From assembly GCF_021278025.1 (NCBI RefSeq), contig NZ_JAIBHJ010000006.1, positions 165,714 to 229,713 of the forward strand: a DNA stretch of 64,000 bases, read 5' to 3'. This stretch comes from Motilimonas sp. E26 (GTDB lineage: Bacteria > Pseudomonadota > Gammaproteobacteria > Enterobacterales > CBDFNC01). The stretch's first letter is position 1, and each line of letters opens with the position of its first letter. Below the pieces are notes generated by a model. That model made no database searches. It had not been told where the DNA came from and saw only the letters and a program-made list of their open reading frames with translations. Positions 8,379 through 17,203 of this stretch are shown one piece after another. Both the position numbers and the translations under genes were made by a program.

Positions 8379-10652
8379 AGTAAAAGTACGCGTGATAACG
8401 TCGTTTTGCTGCTCTTTAGTCAGCGAGTTAAAACGTACCGCGTAACCTGATACACGAATGGTTAGCTGAGGGTACTTGTCAGGGTTTTCCATCGCGTCTA
8501 GTAGCATTTCACGGTTCATAACGTTTACGTTCAAGTGCTGACCACCTTCGGTGTTCGGCGTGTGCTTGAAGTAGCCATCCATCAAACCTGCTAAGTTAGC
8601 GCGTTGCGAATTGTCATCTTTACCCAGTGCGTTTGGCACGATAGAGAAGGTATACGAAATACCATCTTGTGCGTAAGCAAACGGCAGTTTAGATACCGAT
8701 GTTAATGATGCAACCGCACCTTTCTCATCACGACCGTGCATTGGGTTAGCACCTGGAGCAAACGGTGTACCTGCGCGACGACCATCAGGAGTGTTACCTG
8801 TTTTCTTACCGTATACCACGTTAGACGTGATAGTCAGGATAGATTGCGTTGCACGGGCGTTACGGTACATTGGACGTGCTTTGATTTTCTTCATGAAGCT
8901 TTCAACAAGTTCACATGCAATGTCATCAACGCGTGGGTCGTTGTTACCAAATTTCGGATAATCGCCCTCAATTTCGAAATCAACCGCAATACCATCTTCG
9001 TCGCGTACAGGCTTAACTTTAGCGTACTTAATTGCAGCCAGTGAGTCAGCAGCAATAGACAGACCGGCAATGCCACATGCCATGGTGCGAGATACATCGC
9101 GATCATGCAGTGCCATTAGCGCAGCTTCGTAGCTGTACTTGTCGTGCATGTAGTGAATACAGTTAAGTGCTGTGACGTATTGCTCTGCTAGCCAGTCCAT
9201 GAAGTGGTCTAAGTTAGCGTAAACTTCGTCGTAGTTAAGCACTTCGCTAGTGATTGCAGGGATCGTCTTAGGACCCACTTGCATTTTCATTTTCTCATCT
9301 ACACCACCGTTGATGGCGTAAAGAAGCGTTTTCGCAAGGTTGGCACGCGCACCGAAGAATTGCATCTGTTTACCAACAATCATTGGTGAAACACAACATG
9401 CGATAGCGTAGTCATCGTTGTCAAAGTCGTTGCGCATTAAGTCATCGTTTTCGTACTGAATAGAAGACGTATCGATAGATACTTTGGCGCAGTACTGCTT
9501 GAAGTTTGCTGGCAAGCTTTCTGACCACAATACAGTAATGTTTGGCTCAGGTGATGGGCCCATAGTGTATTGGGTGTTTAGGAAACGGAAAGCGTTCTTT
9601 GTTACCAAAGTACGGCCATCTGTCCCCATACCACCGATTGACTCAGTTGCCCAGATTGGGTCGCCAGAGAATAATGTATCGTATTCAGGCGTACGTAGGA
9701 AACGTACCATACGTAGCTTCATCACTAGGTGGTCGATTAGCTCTTGCGCTTGCTCTTCAGTAATTTTACCCGCTTTTAGGTCACGCTCAATGTATACGTC
9801 TAGGAACGTAGCAGTACGGCCGAAAGACATTGCTGCACCGTTTTGTGATTTAACCGCAGCGAGGTAGCCGAAGTAAGTCCACTGAATCGCTTCTTGTGCC
9901 GTTGTTGCTGGATTAGAAATATCGAAACCGTATTTCGCAGCCATTTCTTTCATTTGGCCTAGAGCACGGTATTGCTCGAAAATTTCTTCACGTAGCTTAA
10001 TGGTGTCTTCGAGTTTAGTCCCTGCTACTAGCTCAGCTTCAAGTGATTTGTGTTGTTTGGCTTTATCCGCCATTAGGAAATCGATACCGTATAGTGCTAC
10101 GCGGCGGTAGTCACCAATAATACGACCACGACCGTATGCATCTGGTAAGCCTGTTAGTACGCCAGATTTACGACATTTCATAATGTCGCCAGTATAAACG
10201 TCGAACACGCCTTGGTTATGTGTTTTACGGTAATCGGTATAGATTTTCTTAACTTCAGGGTCAAGTTCGCGATCGTATGCAGCAATACCGCCTTCAACCA
10301 TACGAATACCACCGTTAGGGATAATCGCACGTTTAAGTGGCGCTTCAGTTTGTAAACCAACAATGGTCTCAAGGTCTTTATTTACGTAACCAGCATCGTG
10401 AGAAACAATGGTAGAAATAACAGAAGTATCGAAATCTACTGGAGCGTGAGTGCTGTTTTCTTGCTTGATACCTTCCATCACTTTTTCCCAAAGTGTGTCG
10501 GTCGCAGCCGTTGGGCCAGCTAAGAAAGAATCATCGCCTTCATATGGGGTGTAGTTCTTTTGGATAAAGTCACGAACGTTTACCTCTGTTTGCCAGTCAC
10601 CTTCGGTGAAGCCAGCCCAAGCTTGGGTAAGTTGCTCTTTAAGTTCTGCCAT
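8367..10652 (-). CDS. pflB: Pyruvate formate-lyase (formate C-acetyltransferase)
   Basis: This glycyl-radical enzyme converts pyruvate and CoA to acetyl-CoA and formate in anaerobic metabolism. The start at 10652 (MAELKEQL, 761 residues, close to the 760 of E. coli) is supported by AGGA 8 bases upstream; an in-frame extension to 10688 is not needed. The catalytic cysteine pair is in IACCVSPM and the radical glycine is in RVSGYAVRF near the C terminus. The activating enzyme PflA and the formate channel FocA, usual neighbours, are absent here. The next gene upstream is ycaO, as in many gammaproteobacteria. A 740-bp upstream region with an FNR-like site suggests oxygen control. Confidence 0.97.
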   Translation of the reverse strand: MAELKEQLTQAWAGFTEGDWQTEVNVRDFIQKNYTPYEGDDSFLAGPTAATDTLWEKVMEGIKQENSTHAPVDFDTSVISTIVSHDAGYVNKDLETIVGLQTEAPLKRAIIPNGGIRMVEGGIAAYDRELDPEVKKIYTDYRKTHNQGVFDVYTGDIMKCRKSGVLTGLPDAYGRGRIIGDYRRVALYGIDFLMADKAKQHKSLEAELVAGTKLEDTIKLREEIFEQYRALGQMKEMAAKYGFDISNPATTAQEAIQWTYFGYLAAVKSQNGAAMSFGRTATFLDVYIERDLKAGKITEEQAQELIDHLVMKLRMVRFLRTPEYDTLFSGDPIWATESIGGMGTDGRTLVTKNAFRFLNTQYTMGPSPEPNITVLWSESLPANFKQYCAKVSIDTSSIQYENDDLMRNDFDNDDYAIACCVSPMIVGKQMQFFGARANLAKTLLYAINGGVDEKMKMQVGPKTIPAITSEVLNYDEVYANLDHFMDWLAEQYVTALNCIHYMHDKYSYEAALMALHDRDVSRTMACGIAGLSIAADSLAAIKYAKVKPVRDEDGIAVDFEIEGDYPKFGNNDPRVDDIACELVESFMKKIKARPMYRNARATQSILTITSNVVYGKKTGNTPDGRRAGTPFAPGANPMHGRDEKGAVASLTSVSKLPFAYAQDGISYTFSIVPNALGKDDNSQRANLAGLMDGYFKHTPNTEGGQHLNVNVMNREMLLDAMENPDKYPQLTIRVSGYAVRFNSLTKEQQNDVITRTFTSSL

Positions 10653-10888
10653 AACGGTATTCCTACAGTATGTATTACTAATTTTCATTAATGGACTAAG
10701 CCATTAACAGCTATATGTTTAACATGCCATGTTGCTTTAATACTTCAAGATGATGGACTGGAAACCTTAACCATGGCCATAAGCAGTATTCACCTTGTTG
10801 TTATTTATTTACCACTTTATTTTGACCTTCTAGCCTAATCCACCATTAATGCTTTTACCAGTACTAGTTTTTGTTATTAAATCAATCG

Positions 10889-11095
10889 TTAAGCAAGGCG
10901 TGGGCCTAGTATGCTGATGTGATTTACAAGACAAAAAGCAGTGTTGTTGTTAGTTGTAAGCTCTTGGTTTGGCAGCGTTAAAGAAGTTAATTGGGTGGTA
11001 TGATAAACGCGAGGTGAAACGACTAAGGCTAGCATTTTTTGCGCTATCTGGGCGACATCTAGAGTGTGCATTAGTTGAATCATTAATGTCATCAT
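10889..11095 (-). CDS. Possible small protein upstream of pflB
   Basis: A 68-codon frame on the pflB strand has a strong ribosome-binding site (GAGGTGAGGAG) 5 bases before ATG-ATG at 11095/11092. The product has no recognised family; the middle is Thr/Asn rich. It occupies the place where focA would sit but is far too short to be FocA. It may be a leader or regulatory ORF in the pflB 5' region, or chance. Confidence 0.35.
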   Translation of the reverse strand: MMTLMIQLMHTLDVAQIAQKMLALVVSPRVYHTTQLTSLTLPNQELTTNNNTAFCLVNHISILGPRLA

Positions 11096-11163
11096 TCTCA
11101 CTCCTCACCTCTACGTTTCATTTTCTCTGAAACAAAATATAGCAGAGGGGTGGAGGGGGAAAA

Positions 11164-11177
11164 TTGATCATGATCAT
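11164..11177. promoter_or_regulatory. FNR/CRP-family half-site palindrome upstream of pflB
   Basis: TTGATCATGATCAT matches the FNR consensus TTGAT-N4-ATCAA at all but the last base. A similar TCATGA motif follows at 11181. The site lies about 510 bp before pflB and about 70 bp before the small ORF, consistent with long multi-promoter pfl control regions. Confidence 0.6.
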
Positions 11178-11392
11178 TTATCATGATTTTGTTTTGTAAT
11201 TTTACTACATTTCTAGTGGTAACCTGTTTTTCCAGTCTCTAGGCATTTATCACGATTAAAATGGCGCTGAACCTTTTGTATAAAGGCATAAAACCATAAT
11301 AAACCTAGGGGAAAGAGGGAGGTTGAAGAAGAGTGGGGGGGAAACATAAGCAGCATAAAATGCTGCCTATGTTGTAATTGACCGAAAATTTG

Positions 11393-13186
11393 TTACAGCT
11401 TGTGCTGTTTAGTCGCGTGAGTAGTTTTAGCCTGTTGCAGTTTATCGTAGGCTGTTAGTAATTTTTGATGTAAAGCATGACCTTCTAGTTTTTGATTGAT
11501 TGGGCTTAAACCAAAATTAGGCTGTTTTAAATCAATCAGATCAAATACTTGTTGTACTAACTCGGCGCTGTACATGCGCTCAAACACCTTGATGTACTGT
11601 TTACGCTTACGATTTTCATCAAGCTCAAGTTGCAATGCTTGGCTTAAGCAGTCATAAAAACGCATGCGTGCTGGGCTAAGGGTCGATTGACCGTAATCTA
11701 ACGTCCACTGCGCCCATTCTTGCGCTTCTTCTAGTTCGCATAATGTCAGTGAAAGTAAGCAACGAAGCTCGCCAACACGCAGGGTTTTCCATGGATTACC
11801 AGCTTCAAACGCTAACCCAATCAGCTCAAATACCCGCTCTTGTTCGCTATAGTCTTGCGCATCTAAGTAATCGAGCACTTTACTTGCTTGTTTTTGGTCA
11901 AACCAATTCTTCGATAGCTTGAACATCAACTTACGCAGCTTGTTCCCACCGCTATTATTGCGCCATACTAAATCTTCAACGGGGTAAATCTCCGATAGAC
12001 CAGGCGCCAAAATACGACATGAGTATACATTTAAGTGTTCGTAATCGGCGATATAAACAGGTTGTTTGATTTCGTCAAATGCCGCGATGAGTGCATCAAA
12101 TTCATCGGGCGAACTGCCTTCGCTGTTCCAATGAACAAACTCATAGTCGGCTTTTTTCTTGAATAAATCCCAAGAAATTAAACCGGCACTATCAATAAAG
12201 TGGGTTTCAAGGTTGTGGTGATCGGCCACGTCATCATTATCAAATGTTGGTGGGTAGAACACGTCTAAGTCTTTTAAACTGCGGCCTTGTAATAACTCGG
12301 TTACGGTGCGCTCAAAAGCCACTTCAAATTTAGGGTGTGCGCCAAAAGAAGCAAAGCAAGTGCCATTAGTAGGATTTAGCAATACCACGCAAATAACTGG
12401 GTACTTACCCCCTAATGAAGCGTCATAGCTATAAATAGGAAAGCCTTCCGCTTCTAGTTTATCAATCGAGGCTTTAATACCGGGGTAACTGGCAATGACT
12501 TTAGCTGGGATTTCTGGCAGGCTGATGCCATCAGCAATGATTTTGTTTTTTACGCTTCGCTCGAATAATTCAGATAAGGCTTGTACGCGCGCTTCGGTGC
12601 GTGTATTACCTGCTGACATGCCATTACTGACATACAAGTTTGCCACGATATTCATTGGAATATAAACGGTTTCTTGATTGTCTTGGCGCGTGAAAGGCAA
12701 GGCACAGATCCCGCGCTTATCATTACCTGAGTTAAAATCAACCAAGTGCCGCGCGGTTAGCTCATTATGTGGGTTGTAGTGTTGGTGTAAATAATCATCC
12801 AGTATGCCTGTTGGTAGGCTGTTGTCATCGGTTAAGCTAAACCATTTTTCATTGGGATAATGCACGAAATCACTTTGCGAATTTTTTTTACCTAAGTAGA
12901 AATCAGCCCAAAAATAGTTACAGCTTAAACGTTCAAAAAACTCACCTAAGGCACTGGCTAGAGCGGCTTTTTTACTGGCCCCTTTACCATTGGTAAAACA
13001 CAGCGGACAGTCCTTGTCACGAATATGCACAGACCACACATTAGGAACAGGGTTCAACCACGACGCCTCTTCAATATCAAAGCCAATGCTTTTTAGCTTG
13101 GTTTGCATGGTTTCAATAGAGTCTTCCAGAGCGGCGTCTTTACCTGTAATAAAGGTGAGGGCAGAGTTGGTTTCAATACGTGACAT
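11393..13186 (-). CDS. ycaO: YcaO family protein (OsmC-free, E. coli YcaO type)
   Basis: The protein has 597 residues, close to the 586 of E. coli YcaO. The N-terminal region has the CPLCFTNGKGAS segment and the YcaO core with GEFFERLSCNYF and a later EARVQALSELFER stretch, the ATP-binding segments of the family. YcaO proteins activate amide backbones with ATP; E. coli YcaO is linked to beta-methylthiolation of ribosomal protein S12. Its place upstream of pflB is a conserved neighbourhood rather than a shared pathway. There is no precursor-peptide gene or cyclodehydratase partner beside it, so a RiPP role is unlikely. Codon use is like its neighbours. Confidence 0.9.
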   Translation of the reverse strand: MSRIETNSALTFITGKDAALEDSIETMQTKLKSIGFDIEEASWLNPVPNVWSVHIRDKDCPLCFTNGKGASKKAALASALGEFFERLSCNYFWADFYLGKKNSQSDFVHYPNEKWFSLTDDNSLPTGILDDYLHQHYNPHNELTARHLVDFNSGNDKRGICALPFTRQDNQETVYIPMNIVANLYVSNGMSAGNTRTEARVQALSELFERSVKNKIIADGISLPEIPAKVIASYPGIKASIDKLEAEGFPIYSYDASLGGKYPVICVVLLNPTNGTCFASFGAHPKFEVAFERTVTELLQGRSLKDLDVFYPPTFDNDDVADHHNLETHFIDSAGLISWDLFKKKADYEFVHWNSEGSSPDEFDALIAAFDEIKQPVYIADYEHLNVYSCRILAPGLSEIYPVEDLVWRNNSGGNKLRKLMFKLSKNWFDQKQASKVLDYLDAQDYSEQERVFELIGLAFEAGNPWKTLRVGELRCLLSLTLCELEEAQEWAQWTLDYGQSTLSPARMRFYDCLSQALQLELDENRKRKQYIKVFERMYSAELVQQVFDLIDLKQPNFGLSPINQKLEGHALHQKLLTAYDKLQQAKTTHATKQHKL

Positions 13187-13367
13187 AAGGTTTCCGTTAA
13201 ATTGGCGCTAAACACAGGGCGCTAGAATATCACAATGAAAAGCAGGGTGAAGTGATATCGAAATAGCGACCTGTAAATTCATCTTTTGTAGGCATACCCA
13301 ATCTATATTTGTAGTAATTCAGTAGACAAATTAATAAACGGATTAACTTGTCTACCTTGTTTGACGG

Positions 13368-14549
13368 TTATGATTGAGCGCTAAATCTGGATTGATTAGT
13401 TAGCACAAACAAAAACAGCACCGCCATCAGTGAGGCAGCAAACCAATAGGGTAAACATTGATTAGTTTGGTACAGCAAAGTGGCCACAACCGGTGCCAAG
13501 ATAGAGCATAGCCCTTGAATCGCGGAGAGGGTTCCCGCCGCAGCGCCTTGTTCAGATCTAGCGACCGAATTGGCTGTGATTGCTTGGATCGCGGGAAACA
13601 GTAACGCGAGCCCAATTGCCATAAATATGTAACCTAAGCTAAGCATGGCTGCAGAATAGGCAAATGACACAATACATAGCCCCGCGAATGCGGCTAGGGG
13701 ACCCAATATTAAGCTTTTATATAAAACGTTGTGCTTAATTTTGGCCAGCAAACCTTGAGTAATACCTAATGTGATGCCGGTGATGGTTAATACAATGCCA
13801 GCGAGTTGTGCGGCTGATTCTGGCGTGTCTCGAATGCGATCCAAGATAAAAAAACCTATGATGATTTGGGCGGTGATAACCGCAAACATAGAAGCAAACA
13901 TCGCCAGAGCAGGGAAGCGAAGACGAGCATCAAATAAGCGTACAGTGGCTTCTGGAGGCGCTTTGTTTATTTCGGTTACCGGTAGGTGAAGTTTAATAAA
14001 TACCCAAGCAAGGACTGGTAAAAGCGACAACACATACAGCGGTAGGATCAGCGAGTACTGTGACAACCACCCACCCAGCGCTGGCCCCGCAACTAAGCCA
14101 ATAGCACTTGCTGCGCCAATGCTGGCCATGGCACTTTGACGCTCTTCTGCTGTTGATATGTCGGCAACAAATGCATTGCTAACTGGTGTAATGGCGGCCA
14201 AAAACAACCCCACCAACGCGCGTAAAAAGATCAAACCAACCAGCATAACAAGGGAGTTAAAGCTAGCCTGTAATGACAAATCTAGCCATATCGTCATTAG
14301 GATAAAAGAGAAGGCGTAGCCGAAAGTGGCTACCAGCAATACCGACTTTCGGCCTATTCTATCACTGCTGTCACCCCATTTTTTGGCGCTGAGAAACCAA
14401 GTAATTCCTGACATCGCAACCACTAACCCGCCATGCCACTCAAGTAATCCCACTTCTCGGATAATGGGCCCAATCACAGGGATAATCGACATCATGGCTG
14501 TCATACAAGCTGCATTTAATATAAATAATTGTTTGATAGGGCTCATCAT
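13368..14549 (-). CDS. MFS transporter, probable siderophore exporter
   Basis: This is a 12-helix major facilitator of about 393 residues with the loop motif DSSDRIGRKSVLL between helices 2 and 3, a drug:H+ antiporter signature. The start is ATG 14549 or 14546 (no good ribosome-binding site is visible for either); the GTG at 14579 adds an unlikely polar extension. It is transcribed away from the hydrolase/condensation operon across a shared Fur-box-like site. By position and family it probably exports the siderophore across the inner membrane, as EntS does for enterobactin. The substrate is inferred from context. Confidence 0.8.
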   Translation of the reverse strand: MMSPIKQLFILNAACMTAMMSIIPVIGPIIREVGLLEWHGGLVVAMSGITWFLSAKKWGDSSDRIGRKSVLLVATFGYAFSFILMTIWLDLSLQASFNSLVMLVGLIFLRALVGLFLAAITPVSNAFVADISTAEERQSAMASIGAASAIGLVAGPALGGWLSQYSLILPLYVLSLLPVLAWVFIKLHLPVTEINKAPPEATVRLFDARLRFPALAMFASMFAVITAQIIIGFFILDRIRDTPESAAQLAGIVLTITGITLGITQGLLAKIKHNVLYKSLILGPLAAFAGLCIVSFAYSAAMLSLGYIFMAIGLALLFPAIQAITANSVARSEQGAAAGTLSAIQGLCSILAPVVATLLYQTNQCLPYWFAASLMAVLFLFVLTNQSRFSAQS

Positions 14550-14625
14550 ATTGACTTTAAAAACAAAATAGCTAGACACATGGGGTGGAATATACAGGTA
14601 ATATATTTTTATTAAAAGTGCTAAT

Positions 14626-14644
14626 GAAAAGCGTTATCATTATC
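14626..14644. promoter_or_regulatory. Fur box, divergent MFS / hydrolase promoters
   Basis: Read on the minus strand, GATAATGATAACGCTTTTC matches the 19-bp Fur consensus (GATAATGATAATCATTATC) at 15 positions. It lies between the two divergent units. Confidence 0.7.
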
Positions 14645-14745
14645 CAATGATCCTCCGTAGCAATATCTCAGCCATTGGCGCTGCGACTGCAACAGGAAGG
14701 CGTTTATTTTTGCTTACAGCAATAGACAAGTCGTCTGGCGGTAAA

Positions 14746-15534
14746 ATGATAATTAAAACTGGTTATATAGAGGTAAACAGCTCAAGGGTGTATTACCAAA
14801 TCTCAGGTAATCGGGCTGGCGAGCCGTTGCTAATGCTTCACGGTGGCCTTGGCTCTGGCCATGAATTAAAGCCCATTCATCAATACTTAGGGGATGATTT
14901 TCAGCTAATAAGTGTGGACTTTCGCGGTCACGGCAAGTCATTAATAGGCTCTTTGCCACTCAGCTACCAGCTGTATCAGCAGGACGTGGAAGCTGTACTA
15001 CGCTATCTCGCCATTGATCGGTATGCCATTTTCGGTTTTAGCGATGGCGGGATTGTAGGCTACCGATTGGCTGCACAAGCGCCAAGTCGAGTCATTTCTT
15101 TGATCACCTTGGGTGCACAATGGCGACTCAATGCTGAGGATCCATCAATGCAGTTGTTGGCTAACTTAACGGCTGACTTTTGGCGTGTTCGGTTTGCTGA
15201 CGATGTCGCGCTATATGAACGGTCAAATCCCGAGCCTGACTTCTCAAAGCTACTCACTGCGGTTAAACACGCTTGGTTTGATAGCACCAAATCAGGTTAC
15301 CCCGGTGACCTAGTGAAGCAAATCATTTGTCCCACCTTGATCATGAGGGGGGACAACGACTTCATTTTTTCCCTCGATGAAGCGATAGCATTAAAGAGCA
15401 AGATTAGCGCTTGCAGCTTTGCCAATATTCCACTGACAGCCCATGCCACGCATCAAGAAGCGCCAGACATAGTCGGTGCTATGGTTAAACGCTTCATATT
15501 AAAGCAACGTAAATTACTAGGTAATAAGTCATGA
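14746..15534 (+). CDS. Alpha/beta hydrolase in siderophore operon
   Basis: The protein has 262 residues from ATG 14746; an open frame reaches back to 14647, but that ATG lies only 2 bp past the Fur box and codes for an atypical leader. The fold signatures are an early HGG oxyanion motif (MLHGGLG), the nucleophile elbow GFSDGG and a late catalytic His (THQE). Its stop overlaps the start of the VibH-like gene (ATGA), so the two are translationally coupled. Possible roles are proofreading (removing wrong acyl groups from carriers) or hydrolysis of the siderophore to release iron; neither is shown by the sequence. It is not of the Fes/IroE esterase family. Confidence 0.8.
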   Translation: MIIKTGYIEVNSSRVYYQISGNRAGEPLLMLHGGLGSGHELKPIHQYLGDDFQLISVDFRGHGKSLIGSLPLSYQLYQQDVEAVLRYLAIDRYAIFGFSDGGIVGYRLAAQAPSRVISLITLGAQWRLNAEDPSMQLLANLTADFWRVRFADDVALYERSNPEPDFSKLLTAVKHAWFDSTKSGYPGDLVKQIICPTLIMRGDNDFIFSLDEAIALKSKISACSFANIPLTAHATHQEAPDIVGAMVKRFILKQRKLLGNKS

Positions 15535-16799
15535 TGAGCCATGCTTGGCAACCCCTTACCAATGCGCAACAAGCCTATTGGGATGAATTTGTTCGACACC
15601 CAGACCAGCCTCTATCGATCGTCGCTCATTGCTTGGCAATCTCTGGCGCCGTGGATATTAATAAACTAGCACAGGCCATTAACCAAGCCGTTGCAGAGGC
15701 ACAAGCCTTGCACCTTAAGTTTCAGTGGGCGGACAGTGCGTCTTATCCACAGCAAATGGTCGCTCGCCATCAACAACCTAGCGTCGAGGTGGTGGATCTC
15801 CGTGACCAAGATAATGCACTAGAGCAAGCCGATGCTAATATGCGCTTGGATGTCGCGACGCCGATCGACTTGGTGCAAGACACCATGACCAAAGTCCAGC
15901 TCTATTTGATTAATAATGAAAAGGTGCTTTGGTATCTACGCACTCATCATATCGCGGTCGATGGCTATAGCATGTATTTGATTGAGCAACGCTGTGCCCA
16001 TATATATCAGTGTTTACTGAATGGGACAGATGCGTCACAGCGCGCCTTTAAACCGTTTGATACTTACCTGAAAGAGCATGGGGATTACCAGCAAAGCAGT
16101 CGTTTTGAAAGTGATAAAGTCTATTGGAATCATTACCTCGATACAGCCAACCTCGCACTCAGTAACATGGTTGCAGAGGTGACAAATACGACGGTGGCAG
16201 AACGAGATGTTACCGCTTCAGTCAGTTGTGCACTGGTTACGACCGCGCAAAAGTTAATGATAGGTTGGGGTGATATGCTTACCTTACTGTGCGCTACTTA
16301 TCTCTACCAACATTGGCGCGGTGAGCCAGAGCGTGACCCACTGCCAGTATGGTTACCTTATATGAATAGGATGGGTAATCCGTGCGCAAATACACCTGGC
16401 TTGATGGTGAATACTATTCCTTATTTGGTGAGACTTGACCAGAATGAAGCGATCGATCTCTTCTTAAAAAGAGCGGTAACTGAACTAAGAAATCACTATC
16501 GTCACGGTCGCTACCGAGTCGAAAATAAACAAAGGTCAAGTGGTCATTATTGCCTTTCTCCTTTTATTAATGTTTTACCTTTTGACCCTCCTGAGTTTCA
16601 AGCTTGTTCTGCACAGCAGCGTGTTATTGCTGGTGGGGTGGCTGACGGCTTCAATGTGACTTTTCGGTGTGCCAGGCAAGCAACCAAACTGTCATTAAAA
16701 ATAGAAGCGGAAACGCGTTTATTTAGCCCATCCCAATTACAGCGACACGCAGATGATTTATTGCAATATTTAACTAAAACCCTGCAACAGCTGGAGTGA
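15531..16799 (+). CDS. Free-standing NRPS condensation enzyme, VibH-like
   Basis: At 422 residues this is a single condensation domain with no carrier or adenylation part, the size of VibH of Vibrio cholerae. The catalytic motif HHIAVDGYS (about residue 140) fits HHxxxDG, and a later segment NTIPYLVRLD fits the family. VibH joins carrier-bound 2,3-dihydroxybenzoate to norspermidine, a soluble amine, so the same amide-forming step is inferred here. The N terminus of EntF is similar, but the lack of other domains and the rest of the locus favour VibH. It is coupled to the hydrolase upstream. Confidence 0.85.
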   Translation: MMSHAWQPLTNAQQAYWDEFVRHPDQPLSIVAHCLAISGAVDINKLAQAINQAVAEAQALHLKFQWADSASYPQQMVARHQQPSVEVVDLRDQDNALEQADANMRLDVATPIDLVQDTMTKVQLYLINNEKVLWYLRTHHIAVDGYSMYLIEQRCAHIYQCLLNGTDASQRAFKPFDTYLKEHGDYQQSSRFESDKVYWNHYLDTANLALSNMVAEVTNTTVAERDVTASVSCALVTTAQKLMIGWGDMLTLLCATYLYQHWRGEPERDPLPVWLPYMNRMGNPCANTPGLMVNTIPYLVRLDQNEAIDLFLKRAVTELRNHYRHGRYRVENKQRSSGHYCLSPFINVLPFDPPEFQACSAQQRVIAGGVADGFNVTFRCARQATKLSLKIEAETRLFSPSQLQRHADDLLQYLTKTLQQLE

Positions 16800-16829
16800 A
16801 ATAGAGGGCTGATTAGTCGTCTATTTCAC
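16796..16829 (+). terminator. Hairpin overlapping the VibH-like stop
   Basis: A perfect 10-bp stem (GTGAAATAGA / TCTATTTCAC) with a 14-base loop includes the stop codon. There is no strong T tract, so termination is likely but unproven. Confidence 0.5.
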
Positions 16830-16885
16830 TAAAAGTAGCTTACAACAAAAAAAATAAACAGAAACAATAATTACTTATTTTTATA

Positions 16886-16904
16886 AATGAGAATGCTTTA
16901 CATT
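16886..16904. promoter_or_regulatory. Fur box upstream of the TonB receptor
   Basis: AATGAGAATGCTTTACATT fits the Vibrio Fur consensus AATGANAATNATTNTCATT except at two positions. The same 19 bases recur at 38607. Confidence 0.75.
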
Positions 16905-17203
16905 TGTCTTGTTGATCTATAAAGTTCGCTTCGTCATTCGTCAAGCTATTGAAAGAAGTAACTATGTGTTTTACTTATTGGCTTTTTTTGAGCGTTTTTT
17001 ACGTTCCATTAGCCTGACGATGTTTAATCAAAATTTTGGCCCATGTACCAAAGCAGAGGTCAATGAGGAACATCGGAAGTTCAGCTTACTACTCATTCTT
17101 TGAGCCCATGCCTTTTCAACTCAGTTTGAAATGCTTCCAAATCACTCATTCATCTCGGTACATCAACGTACCTACTGTTAATGCTAAATGAAGGAGAGTT
17201 TTA
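16905..17203 (+). other. Long untranslated leader of receptor gene
   Basis: About 300 bp separate the Fur box from the receptor start. A TTG-initiated 64-codon frame (16909-17103) has no ribosome-binding site and no family look, so I treat the stretch as leader. I see no obvious riboswitch. Confidence 0.4.

Noticed and set aside
8736..9867. Open frames antisense to pflB
   Set aside because: Shadow frames caused by the strong codon bias of pflB; the pflB protein is unmistakable.
11393..13186. RiPP cluster around YcaO
   Set aside because: No precursor peptide, E1-like partner or exporter nearby; sequence and position match housekeeping YcaO beside pflB.
16909..17103. 64-codon plus-strand frame before the receptor gene
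   Set aside because: Starts with TTG without a ribosome-binding site and has no family-like pattern; the stretch fits a leader better.
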